Origin: QAMH01 sp964435565
Lineage (GTDB): Bacteria > Actinomycetota > Coriobacteriia > Coriobacteriales > QAMH01
DNA: 11,991 nt
Assembly: GCA_964435565.1 (NCBI GenBank)
Contig: CAYSZR010000054.1
Coordinates: forward strand, 1-11,991
Direction: 5' to 3'
This document shows, piece by piece, positions 1 to 6,148 of the stretch; the stretch's first letter is position 1; each line of letters opens with the position of its first letter. Position numbers and translations under genes: made by a program. Under the pieces are notes generated by a model that searched no databases, had not been told where the DNA came from, and saw nothing but the letters and a program-made list of their open reading frames with translations.

Positions 1-1575
1 CAAGACCAGCTCTTCGAGCTCTTCTTTTCTTTGCATGGTCCAGGCAAGCAGCGGCCGGGAATTATCGAACGCTTTATCCACATGCTGCAAACCCCTGATT
101 TCGGCACGTATCGCGCTGAGGCGGTCACGGCTTTCCTCAAGATGCGCTCGACAGTCGTCGTGAACGCGTACACGGCTATCTATATCGGTCTTTGCCGCCT
201 GAGATTCCGCCTGCAATTCTGCAAGCCGTCCTTCGATATCTTCGAGTCGCGTGCGTCGAGCCCCAAGGGTGCCCTGCGTGGCCACATGCGCATCTTCGAT
301 TTGAGCGATCCTGTTCTTCAGAAGACCGTCCTCGACATCTGCTGTCGAAAGCGTCTCGTTCGCCTTTATCTCAGCGAGCGTACACTCGTCGATTTCCCTT
401 TCGCATGCGCGGACCTGAGCATTTGCCTCTGTAAGTTCGCGATTTGCCTCTTCACGCAAAGCGTGTATCTCGCTAGCAGACGCCTGCTGTTCTTCGAGCT
501 GCTCTTTAAGCTCGACCAACCGCGCAGACGTATCACGATAATCGGCATCGTACAATTCCAGCTGATTGGCTGCCTCGGCTCGACGGGATTCCGAATGATG
601 AATGGTCTGGCGCAGCTCGGACAGGCGCGAAACCATGTTTCGGCCTTTTTCCTCAAGCAGCAGCATTCCCGAATCCAAGCGCTCAAGCACCGTCTGGCAA
701 CGTCGGCGCTGTTCGGCTATATCACCGACGAACAGTCCCTTTTCTTCCAGTAAGCGTTGATATTTTTCAAGCTCCCGGCTTTTCTCTTCAACGCGAAACC
801 GTGCAAATTCCACAAGGGAATCCGCTTCCTTCTCGCCGCGCTCAGCTTCATTCCAAGCGTCTTGCAGGCGTCGCAGATCGTCTACCGCAAGTGAAAGTTC
901 GACTGCTTTAAGCTCTTCTGATAATTGCTCGTGCTGGCGTGCACGCGACGCCTGGCGCTCAAGTGGCTTGAGCTGCCGATCGATTTCGCCAACAACATCG
1001 TGCACGCGTTGCAGCTCGACATCCATATTCTTGAGTTTGCGCGCAGAACGTTCCTTCCGCTTCTTGTATTTAAGGATGCCGGCAGCTTCCTCGATAAGCA
1101 GACGGCGGTCTTCCGGCCGTGCACGAAGCACGTTTTGAAGCGAGCCCTGCGAGATAATAGAGTGCGTGTCACGTCCCAAGCCGGAATCATTCAGGATGTC
1201 CAACACATCCATCAAGCGCGAAGGCGAACCATTGATAAGGTACTCGCTTTCACCGCTGCGATACATGCGGCGCGTGATAACGACTTCGTTGAAATCAAGG
1301 GGCAACGTGCCATCCGTATTGTCGAGGACAAGATCGACTTCTGCCAAGCCAACTGCCTGACGCGCCGAAGAACCGGCAAAAATAACGTCTTCCATCGCCT
1401 GACCACGCAGCTGCTTTGCACTTTGCTCACCCAGTACCCAAAGCACCGCATCGGAAATATTCGATTTTCCTGACCCATTAGGACCAACGACAACCGTCAT
1501 GCCAGACTCGAGCGATAAAACAGCACGGTCTGCAAACGATTTGAATCCCTTTAGGACGAGCGATTTGAGATACAC
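1..1575 (-). CDS. smc: Chromosome segregation ATPase SMC, N-terminal 525 codons (3' end outside window)
   Basis: SMC homodimers bind DNA through an ABC-type ATPase head and, with ScpA and ScpB, organise and help segregate the chromosome. Translating the minus strand from a GTG at 1573-1575 gives one open frame to base 1 with no stop. It opens with YLKSLVLKGFKSFAD, then the Walker A motif GPNGSGKSN (about residues 31-39), the Q-loop ISQG (141-144) and PEDRRLLIEEAAGILKYKKR. From about residue 170 it is a long charged heptad-rich coiled coil. Near residue 510 the text resembles the approach to the hinge. The rest of the hinge, the second coil and the C-terminal head (Walker B, signature motif) are missing because the window ends; full SMCs are about 1,150 to 1,200 aa. 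GTG is the first start in the frame, since an in-frame TAA lies at 1609-1611, and AAGGGA sits a few bases upstream. It follows rnc by 79 bp. Confidence 0.96.
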   Translation of the reverse strand, partial: MYLKSLVLKGFKSFADRAVLSLESGMTVVVGPNGSGKSNISDAVLWVLGEQSAKQLRGQAMEDVIFAGSSARQAVGLAEVDLVLDNTDGTLPLDFNEVVITRRMYRSGESEYLINGSPSRLMDVLDILNDSGLGRDTHSIISQGSLQNVLRARPEDRRLLIEEAAGILKYKKRKERSARKLKNMDVELQRVHDVVGEIDRQLKPLERQASRARQHEQLSEELKAVELSLAVDDLRRLQDAWNEAERGEKEADSLVEFARFRVEEKSRELEKYQRLLEEKGLFVGDIAEQRRRCQTVLERLDSGMLLLEEKGRNMVSRLSELRQTIHHSESRRAEAANQLELYDADYRDTSARLVELKEQLEEQQASASEIHALREEANRELTEANAQVRACEREIDECTLAEIKANETLSTADVEDGLLKNRIAQIEDAHVATQGTLGARRTRLEDIEGRLAELQAESQAAKTDIDSRVRVHDDCRAHLEESRDRLSAIRAEIRGLQHVDKAFDNSRPLLAWTMQRKEELEELVL

Positions 1576-1584
1576 GATTTCCCT

Positions 1585-1622
1585 TGGTAGAAAGCCTGCT
1601 ATAAAACTTTAAGATTCTACCA
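1585..1622 (-). promoter_or_regulatory. Inverted repeat in the smc leader
   Basis: In the 79-bp rnc-smc gap, TGGTAGAA (1585-1592, plus strand) is the exact reverse complement of TTCTACCA (1615-1622), giving an 8-bp stem with a 22-nt loop. It ends beside the smc Shine-Dalgarno sequence. A second possible pairing, GCCTG (1594-1598) with CAGGC (1623-1627), interlocks with the first, so both cannot form as simple hairpins. No T-run follows, so it is not an intrinsic terminator. A protein operator, a leader fold or chance are all possible. Confidence 0.3.
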
Positions 1623-1654
1623 CAGGCAGCGCTTCAACCGCGGCAACCTAGACG

Positions 1655-2368
1655 CTATTCGGCTTTGAATGTCTTGAGGGCAGCCTGCGCAGCCGCAGCC
1701 TCCGCCTGCTTCTTGGAATGTCCACTGCCTTCGCCAATTATCTTGTCGTCAACCTGGACCTGCGCGAAAAACGTTCGCGCATGTGGGGGGCCATCCGACC
1801 CGACGATACAATACACGGGCTGCCTGCCTTGATCCTGCAATATCTCCTGCAGCGATGATTTGGGGCTTTCGGGCTCGAGCGCAAGGTTGCGATCTGCATG
1901 TATCAACAGCGTGCGCGCAATCCAAGCGCGTGCAGCACTCACGCCCCCATCCAGATAGAGCGCAGCGACCAGCGATTCATACACGTTCTCAAGCGCAGAG
2001 TGAAGACCGCGTTGATCGGTGCCCGTCTCGCTCTCGCCGAATATGATGCAATCCGCAATGCCTTCTTCTGAAGAGATCCTAGAAAGGCTCGTACCTGAAA
2101 CGAGAGAGACCTTTATGCGCGTCAAGCCGCCTTCGTCAAGATCCCTATAGGTATCGAACAGGTACGCCGCAGAAATAGCCCCCAAGATAGAGTCCCCTAG
2201 AAATTCGAGGCGCTCGTAATCGTGCATCGTATCGGGCCTGTCGAGAGCAGACGGATGTGTCAAGGCAGCCCGAAGCAGCTCCTTGTCATTGAATTCGTAT
2301 CCTAAGATACGCTCGGCCCGATCGAGTTTATCGGCATAACCAATCCCCGATGGTTTCGCAGCATTCAT
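1655..2368 (-). CDS. rnc: Ribonuclease III
   Basis: RNase III cuts double-stranded RNA. In bacteria it separates pre-16S and pre-23S rRNA and processes some mRNAs. The 237-aa product has the usual length and two domains. The N-terminal endonuclease domain (about 10-155) carries the signature ERLEFLGDS (52-60) and YESLVAALYLDGG (130-142). The C-terminal dsRNA-binding domain (about 168-235) has SSLQEILQ, GPPHARTF and GHSKKQAEAAAA. Metal-site residues equivalent to E. coli E38, E41, D45 and E117 are E52, E55, D59 and E131. The position equivalent to D114 is Asn128 (codon AAC), so this ligand is changed. The ATG start overlaps the plsX stop in an ATGA, indicating translational coupling. Assignment to the family is certain; whether activity is normal is open. 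Confidence 0.96.
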   Translation of the reverse strand: MNAAKPSGIGYADKLDRAERILGYEFNDKELLRAALTHPSALDRPDTMHDYERLEFLGDSILGAISAAYLFDTYRDLDEGGLTRIKVSLVSGTSLSRISSEEGIADCIIFGESETGTDQRGLHSALENVYESLVAALYLDGGVSAARAWIARTLLIHADRNLALEPESPKSSLQEILQDQGRQPVYCIVGSDGPPHARTFFAQVQVDDKIIGEGSGHSKKQAEAAAAQAALKTFKAE

Positions 2369-3381
2369 TCGGTCCCGCTCTCTGCCGCCTTGTTAGCATC
2401 GGCAAGGGCAGCTTCCAGCCTGCCTGGCATATCCTGGCGAATCGCCTTGGCAGTCGCAAGCACGCCGCTACAGATAGCGTGCGCGTTGCTTGAACCGTGC
2501 CCAATCAGACAGACGCCCTTGCAGCCAAGCAGTTGAGCTCCGCCATATTCATCAGCGGAAACGCTGTTTTTGAGCTCATTCAGCGCATCTTTGATAAGCA
2601 ATCCGCCGATCTTCGCTTTTGTTGAAGAATAGATGGCGTCTTTAATCCCAGAAAACAGGGCCTTACCAACACCTTCATAGACCTTCAAGGCAACGTTTCC
2701 CGTAAACCCATCGGTCACGATGACGTCGAATCCGCCAAGCGCCAGACTGCGACCTTCAGCATTTCCAATGAAATGAGGGACCTGTTCCCGCATAAGCGCG
2801 TGGCATTCCTGTGCAAACTGCGACCCCTTCGTCTCTTCTTCTCCAATATTCAAAAGGCCCACAGTCGGATCATCGATTCCCAGGGCTGCCTGAGCGTACA
2901 CGCGCCCCATAAGACCGAACTGGACAAGATATTCTGGCTTGCAGTCAGCATTTGCGCCCATGTCGGTAAATACGACTTTGGCGCCTGGAGACGGAACGAC
3001 GCTTGCTATCGCCGGCCGCTTGACACCGTGGATACGCCCGATGACAAGCGTCGCCGCAGCCATGCACGCACCCGTCGATCCAGCGGAAAAGAAACCGGCG
3101 GCTTCGCCTTCTTTGACCAGACGACATCCCACGACGATCGACGAGTCCTTCTTGCGGCGCACGGCATTAGCAGGATGCTCGCCCATCTCTATTATTTCCG
3201 TTGTCGGATGGGCCTCAACTCGATCGTGAGCACGTGCGAACGGCACGATCTTCTCTTCGGGACCCGTAAGGATGACGGTAATCGAAGGGTCCTGCTGCAC
3301 TGCCTGCGCTACACCCTCGAGCACGACATCCGGCGCGTCATCTCCACCCAAGGCGTCAACGACAAGCTTCACTTCATTCAT
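2365..3381 (-). CDS. plsX: Phosphate acyltransferase PlsX
   Basis: PlsX converts acyl-ACP and phosphate to acyl-phosphate, the donor used by PlsY to acylate glycerol-3-phosphate at the start of phospholipid synthesis. It is a peripheral membrane enzyme. The product (338 aa from the chosen ATG) shows the family signatures in order: VVDALGGDDAPD near the N-terminus, KKDSSIVVG (about 77-85), GFFSAGSTGACMAA (about 97-110), LLNIGEEETKGS (about 176-187), VTDGFTGNVALK (about 222-233) and LLGCKGVCLIGHGSSN (about 284-299). A TTG at 3385-3387 would add two residues. I prefer the ATG at 3379-3381: AGGA lies 10 nt upstream of it but only 4 nt from the TTG. The gene ends inside the rnc start codon (ATGA). 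It lies just after a terminator-like hairpin, and no clear promoter follows that hairpin, so expression may depend on readthrough from rpmF. Confidence 0.97.
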   Translation of the reverse strand: MNEVKLVVDALGGDDAPDVVLEGVAQAVQQDPSITVILTGPEEKIVPFARAHDRVEAHPTTEIIEMGEHPANAVRRKKDSSIVVGCRLVKEGEAAGFFSAGSTGACMAAATLVIGRIHGVKRPAIASVVPSPGAKVVFTDMGANADCKPEYLVQFGLMGRVYAQAALGIDDPTVGLLNIGEEETKGSQFAQECHALMREQVPHFIGNAEGRSLALGGFDVIVTDGFTGNVALKVYEGVGKALFSGIKDAIYSSTKAKIGGLLIKDALNELKNSVSADEYGGAQLLGCKGVCLIGHGSSNAHAICSGVLATAKAIRQDMPGRLEAALADANKAAESGTE

Positions 3382-3410
3382 ACGCAAGCCATCCTGTCTC
3401 TAGAAAATGC

Positions 3411-3445
3411 AAAAATCCCGCAAACGGATACCCGCCTGCAGGATT
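3411..3445 (-). terminator. Intrinsic terminator between rpmF and plsX, possible attenuator
   Basis: On the minus strand AATCCTGCAGGCGG pairs with CCGTTTGCGGGATT as a continuous 14-bp stem (three G-U pairs) closed by the tetraloop GTAT, and the 3' arm runs into a T-run (TTTTT across the end of the arm and the next bases). This is a textbook intrinsic terminator 22 bases after the rpmF stop. On the plus strand the G-U pairs become A-C mismatches, so it should work mainly for minus-strand transcripts. Bases just upstream can form a competing helix with the 5' arm (see the antiterminator feature). Confidence 0.82.
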
Positions 3446-3467
3446 CGCTTGCAGATAAATCGCGGAT
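3430..3467 (-). promoter_or_regulatory. Candidate antiterminator fold overlapping the rpmF-plsX terminator
   Basis: Directly after the rpmF TAA, ATCCGC (3462-3467) can pair with GCGGGT (3430-3435, one G-U), and nested within it CTGCA (3450-3454) pairs with TGCAG (3436-3440) around a 9-nt loop. Together these 11 pairs use most of the terminator 5' arm, so the two folds exclude each other. The outer arm touches the rpmF stop codon, so a terminating ribosome would cover it. The pairing is seen in the sequence; a regulatory role is inference. Confidence 0.35.
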
Positions 3468-3650
3468 TTATTCCTCGATCGCGAGAACCTCGCGACCCTT
3501 ATAATAGCCGCAACTCGGGCACACGGTGTGCGGAAGCTTGACCTCGCCGCACTGTGGGCAAACCGAACGGGCCGCCGTCTTGCAGACGTCGTTCGAAGAA
3601 CGACGAGAATGAGTTTTCATCCTGCCAGTTTTACGCTTGGGTACTGCCAT
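3468..3650 (-). CDS. rpmF: 50S ribosomal protein bL32 (zinc-ribbon form)
   Basis: bL32 is a small protein of the large ribosomal subunit. The 60-aa product begins MAVPKRKTGRMKTHSRR, the canonical bL32 N-terminus, and has a four-cysteine zinc ribbon: CPQC (31-34) and CPSC (44-47). It is therefore the zinc-binding C+ form. The open frame extends 34 codons further upstream, but the MAVPKRK start at 3648-3650 is fixed by family length and by AAAGG about 9 nt upstream. In many bacteria rpmF directly follows DUF177/yceD and precedes plsX; here a methyltransferase gene lies between DUF177 and rpmF. A promoter is predicted at 3720-3748 and a terminator follows, so it may be transcribed partly as a single-gene unit. 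Confidence 0.97.
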   Translation of the reverse strand: MAVPKRKTGRMKTHSRRSSNDVCKTAARSVCPQCGEVKLPHTVCPSCGYYKGREVLAIEE

Positions 3651-3660
3651 CGTCTCTAAC

Positions 3661-3692
3661 CTTTCTAGGAAAGCATGCATCTCATACATGCT
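3661..3692 (-). promoter_or_regulatory. Competing hairpins over the rpmF ribosome binding site
   Basis: In the rpmF leader CTTTC (3669-3673) pairs with GAAAG (3661-3665) around a 3-nt loop, and GAAAG is part of the AAAGG Shine-Dalgarno sequence. A second stem, AGCATG (3687-3692) with CATGCT (3672-3677), shares two bases with the first, so they compete. This could modulate bL32 translation, but both stems are short and could be chance. Confidence 0.28.
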
Positions 3693-3719
3693 GAATTTCT
3701 TTCGGACACGCGAAAAGTT

Positions 3720-3748
3720 AATATACCACGCTTCGCTTTCCGAGTGAA
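3720..3748 (-). promoter_or_regulatory. Predicted sigma-70-type promoter of rpmF
   Basis: On the minus strand TTCACT (3743-3748, 4/6 to TTGACA) is followed after exactly 17 bp by TATATT (3720-3725, 5/6 to TATAAT). It lies in the 141-bp gap after the methyltransferase and would give a leader of roughly 60 nt before the rpmF ATG. It is the best promoter match I found in the window. Confidence 0.55.
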
Positions 3749-3791
3749 GCACAGATCAATATTTTTCTGTTCCATTCGAATGCTTTACTAT

Positions 3792-4943
3792 CTAGCGGTC
3801 CGCCCTCGTCAACAACGCCACCGTCTCGACATGCTTTGTATGCGGGAACATATCGACGCCGATCACACGGCGCACCTGATACACGCTGGACAAACGCTCT
3901 ATATCCCGTATCTGGGTCTCAGGATTACAACTGATGTAGACAACACGCGACACAGGAGCTGCCAGCAAGCTTTCGCAGAACTGTTCGGATGCTCCCGCAC
4001 GCGGCGGATCCATGAAGACGACATCGAACGGCCTATCCCCCGCAGCCAAATACTCACCCGCATCGCCGCAAATGAACTCGGCGTGCTTGATTCGATTGAC
4101 CCGAGCATTTTCAGATGCGATAGCCGCAGCAGATGCAACACTTTCAACCCCGGTCAAAAGGGCACGGGCGCGCTTGGCGGCAATAATACCGATAGTTCCT
4201 ATACCGCAATATGCGTCCAAGACGCTATCACCCGCACCGATATGAGCCATATCGACAGCTGTCTTATACAGCACTTCCATCTGCGCGGGATTGGTCTGAT
4301 AAAACGCATCCGAAGGAATCTTGAACGTGCACCCGCATGCCTCGTCCTCTATCCAATCCTGCCCGTAGGCCGTCATAGACAACGAACCCAATACGGCATT
4401 GGTTTTTCTGGTATTGACGTTAAAGGCAATGCTTGAAATATTCGGATGGCGCTTTCGAAGCGCCTTCACGAACGCCTTTTTACGTGGAAACTCCTTGCGG
4501 TTGACGACGAGCGTCACCATAATCTGGCCCGTATGAGCGCCCACCCGTACAACGGCATGTCTCAACAGGCCCTTTCCCGCATCCTCGTCATAGGCGGGAA
4601 TATGAAATCCCTGAGAAAGTTCTGCGATGCTATTCAAGATGGGACGACCGCTTCTGTGCTCGACAGGGCACGTGCGCACAGCGATAATCTCGTGTGTTCC
4701 CTTCGCATACAGCCCGCTTTGAGGCAAGCCGTCTTCACCAGGAGCAAACGGGCTCATGATTTTATAGCGGTACTCTTCGGGATCATCCATTCCCAAAACT
4801 TCGTCGACTTCGCAGTCAAAGGGTGAGAACAGTTCCTTGAGAAGCGTCTGCTTTCGTTCGAGCTGGATAGGATAGGGAACGGAAAGCCATTCGCATCCAC
4901 CGCATCGATCGGCATAGGGGCAGGTAAGTGTCTTATATCCCAC
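3792..4943 (-). CDS. 23S rRNA (uracil-C5)-methyltransferase, TrmA/RlmC/RlmD family, TRAM-less
   Basis: This family transfers a methyl group from SAM to C5 of uridine in rRNA or tRNA. The 383-aa product has iron-sulfur cysteines in CPYADRCGGC (C8, C14, C17) plus C92 (RTCPVEH), FYQTNPAQ (214-221), the SAM loop LDAYCGIGTIG (242-252), DPPRAG (312-317), the catalytic Cys339 in YISCNPET, and the general-base Glu373 in HVETVALL. It lacks the N-terminal TRAM domain of RlmD/RlmCD; an in-frame stop at 4953-4955 rules out an upstream extension. Length and layout resemble E. coli RlmC (target U747), but substrate cannot be assigned; dual RlmCD-type activity is possible. The start is GTG with no clear Shine-Dalgarno sequence, which suggests coupling to the DUF177 gene. 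An intact DUF177 frame would stop only 9 nt upstream, but the present frame stops 106 nt upstream. Confidence 0.9.
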   Translation of the reverse strand: MGYKTLTCPYADRCGGCEWLSVPYPIQLERKQTLLKELFSPFDCEVDEVLGMDDPEEYRYKIMSPFAPGEDGLPQSGLYAKGTHEIIAVRTCPVEHRSGRPILNSIAELSQGFHIPAYDEDAGKGLLRHAVVRVGAHTGQIMVTLVVNRKEFPRKKAFVKALRKRHPNISSIAFNVNTRKTNAVLGSLSMTAYGQDWIEDEACGCTFKIPSDAFYQTNPAQMEVLYKTAVDMAHIGAGDSVLDAYCGIGTIGIIAAKRARALLTGVESVASAAAIASENARVNRIKHAEFICGDAGEYLAAGDRPFDVVFMDPPRAGASEQFCESLLAAPVSRVVYISCNPETQIRDIERLSSVYQVRRVIGVDMFPHTKHVETVALLTRADR

Positions 4944-4952
4944 GGTAGCACA

Positions 4953-5054
4953 TCACTTTTTATCAAAATCGAAGTCTTTTAGGGCTGCGAAGGGATGAGG
5001 CGAATCGTCTTCCTCGTCTTCATCACAGGAGCAGGGGCCATTATTCAGATCAGA
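4953..5054 (-). pseudogene. Out-of-frame C-terminal remnant of the DUF177 gene
   Basis: Immediately past the premature stop of the DUF177 gene, another frame reads SDLNNGPCSCDEDEEDD, then SPHPFAALKDFDFDKK, then TGA at 4953-4955. The typical DUF177 tail is GL-CPxCG-xxLN-x-GPCxC, acidic residues, then a phenylalanine/leucine-rich end. This frame supplies that tail from just after the CPxCG motif. The join fits a loss of about 17 nt, including the two cysteines of CPxCG. With the motif restored the protein would be about 180 aa, the family's usual size. The remnant lacks its own start and is probably untranslated unless frameshifting occurs. Confidence 0.82.
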
Positions 5055-5475
5055 GACCCGCACAATCCTCTTTGCATAAGACGACATATGGGGTCGCGTA
5101 TACAAGCGCCGCTTCTAGTGCCGAAGCGATGTCAAATGTGCCATTCGATTCGATACATTCGAATTCATCACTCTCGTATCCCTCTGCCTCATGCTCTGTT
5201 TCAAGCAGATAATAGCCTTCGACCGTCCCTTTAATGGTAACGGCCGTCGGTTTGAGGCAACGAGCACAAGGTGTAATGGCTTTGCAGCTCACCTCTCCGG
5301 CAAGGACAACGCCCTCTCCGGTGTTCGTTAGCTGAAGATGGTATTCAATGCCATCCGGCATCTGCAATTCCATGCCACCCACGGCATAAGACGCAACATC
5401 TAAGGTGCCATCGAGCTGTCTTGTAGACGCAGGCTCACTTAGATCCGGATAGACGGATACGATGAATTGTTGCAT
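5050..5475 (-). CDS. DUF177/YceD family protein, truncated by frameshift
   Basis: DUF177 (YceD in E. coli) is a conserved protein tied to 23S rRNA accumulation and usually encoded next to rpmF. The 141-aa product has the expected N-terminal and central parts, including the motif ITPCARCLKP (about 67-76) and the near-C-terminal LCKEDCAGL. Family members continue with CPxCG, LN and CxC; here a TGA follows GL directly, so the second half of the cysteine-rich knuckle is lost. The missing tail is present in another frame (4953-5054). The start is well supported: GGAGGT lies 6 nt before the ATG. It follows the coiled-coil gene by 46 bp. Either this is a real disrupting deletion or an assembly error; the truncated product may be partly functional. 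The match to the family is strong. Confidence 0.88.
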   Translation of the reverse strand: MQQFIVSVYPDLSEPASTRQLDGTLDVASYAVGGMELQMPDGIEYHLQLTNTGEGVVLAGEVSCKAITPCARCLKPTAVTIKGTVEGYYLLETEHEAEGYESDEFECIESNGTFDIASALEAALVYATPYVVLCKEDCAGL

Positions 5476-5521
5476 TGCCCGACCTCCTCGCGATCAAACT
5501 ATCGAGCAATGAATAGCCGTA

Positions 5522-5986
5522 TTAATCGGTCATCCCGCTGTTCAGACGTTGGCGGCAGCGCGTAACGTTTTTAAGCAGATTATCAAGATTGGTCTCAAGA
5601 TTCGCAAAAATCTGGTCAGCGTAATCTTCAGCACCGACACGCATTTCACGCTCGCGTGCCATGGCGTCATCGACAACCTCTTGAGCGCGTTGCTCGGCAA
5701 GGCGAACGACCTCTTGATCGCCTGCCAGGTTTTCTGCCTGACGCTCCGCGTCCTCCAGGATGCGATTCGCATCGATTTCAGCCGCCTCGATCATCCCCTG
5801 ACGATCGCGCACGATGATACGTGCTTGACGCAACTCTTCGGGGAAGATATCGCGAATCTCGTCGAGAATCTCAAAGATGGGGCCAATCTCGACCTGGCGC
5901 TTCTGACTATTGCCCAGAACAGGCTTTGACTGCTCAATCCTTTCAGCGAGCTCGTCGAGAAGTTCCTCGATCCCTGCGTCGTCCAT
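5522..5986 (-). CDS. Coiled-coil DivIVA/SepIVA-like protein
   Basis: The 154-aa product is almost wholly helical and charged, with no signal peptide or membrane segment. Residues about 45-140 form a likely coiled coil (FPEELRQARIIVRDRQGM, then alternating Ala/Glu/Arg heptads). The pattern is that of the short proteins often annotated 'ATPase', related to DivIVA-like proteins; no nucleotide-binding motif is present, so that label is misleading. Its place immediately before DUF177 in a cluster leading to rnc and smc matches SepIVA of mycobacteria (Rv2927c, a division protein), which is longer. A role in septum or envelope organisation is inferred from position only. AAAGGAG lies 7 nt before the ATG, a strong site suggesting high translation. 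Confidence 0.8.
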   Translation of the reverse strand: MDDAGIEELLDELAERIEQSKPVLGNSQKRQVEIGPIFEILDEIRDIFPEELRQARIIVRDRQGMIEAAEIDANRILEDAERQAENLAGDQEVVRLAEQRAQEVVDDAMAREREMRVGAEDYADQIFANLETNLDNLLKNVTRCRQRLNSGMTD

Positions 5987-6042
5987 ACTGGGACTCCTTT
6001 ACCTATCAGTTTCTACATTTGGGGCTGCATTCCTGATTTTGG

Positions 6043-6148
6043 CACCAGATATGCTAATTTGACATGGTACCACATCATGCAGCGACGTGCCCTGTTTAAA
6101 AGCAAACAGGCAGCTTGAAGCCAAATTGGTGCTTTTTTCACCAGATAT
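6043..6148. repeat. Direct 10-mer repeat in the folK/coiled-coil intergenic spacer
   Basis: CACCAGATAT occurs at 6043-6052 and again at 6139-6148, each preceded by a T-rich run. The copies are 96 bp apart and are the most evident repeat in the 186-bp spacer. The second copy also forms the right arm of TGGTG (6127-6131) / CACCA (6139-6143). They could be binding sites for a regulator of the downstream division/ribosome genes; chance cannot be excluded. Confidence 0.35.
6091..6110 (-). terminator. Hairpin downstream of folP-folK, weak terminator candidate
   Basis: CCTGTTT (6091-6097) and AAACAGG (6104-6110) form a perfect 7-bp stem with a 6-nt loop, 63 bases past the folP-folK stop. No T-run follows on either strand, so it is not a standard intrinsic terminator. 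It may terminate weakly, protect the 3' end of the mRNA, or have no role. No convincing promoter for the next gene was found in the rest of the spacer. Confidence 0.3.

Noticed and set aside
31..753. Long plus-strand open frame of 240 codons
   Set aside because: It is antisense to the smc coiled coil, has no family motif, and the minus frame is clearly SMC.
925..1473. Plus-strand open frame of 182 codons
   Set aside because: It lies opposite the SMC ATPase head; the minus-strand reading has the Walker A motif and Q-loop.
1576..1654. Promoter or intrinsic terminator in the rnc-smc gap
   Set aside because: No hairpin followed by a T-run and no acceptable -35/-10 pair was found; cotranscription with rnc is more likely.
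3378..3392. Four-codon leader frame (ATG GCT TGC GTA TGA) overlapping the plsX ATG
   Set aside because: It has no well-spaced ribosome binding site of its own and is short enough to arise by chance.
3468..3752. A 94-codon version of rpmF
   Set aside because: The extra 34 codons precede the canonical MAVPKRK start, which has its own Shine-Dalgarno sequence, and include the predicted promoter.
3675..4436. Plus-strand open frame of 253 codons
   Set aside because: It is the complement of the methyltransferase gene, whose iron-sulfur, SAM and catalytic motifs are intact on the minus strand.
5476..5521. CGAT/ATCG hairpin between the coiled-coil gene and DUF177
   Set aside because: The stem is only 4 bp with no T-run, too weak to call.
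5522..5986. ATPase function for the coiled-coil protein
   Set aside because: No Walker A or other nucleotide-binding motif is present; the label used for such proteins elsewhere is not supported here.
6059..6064. Perfect TTGACA on the plus strand
   Set aside because: No -10 hexamer lies 16-18 bp downstream and no plus-strand gene follows.
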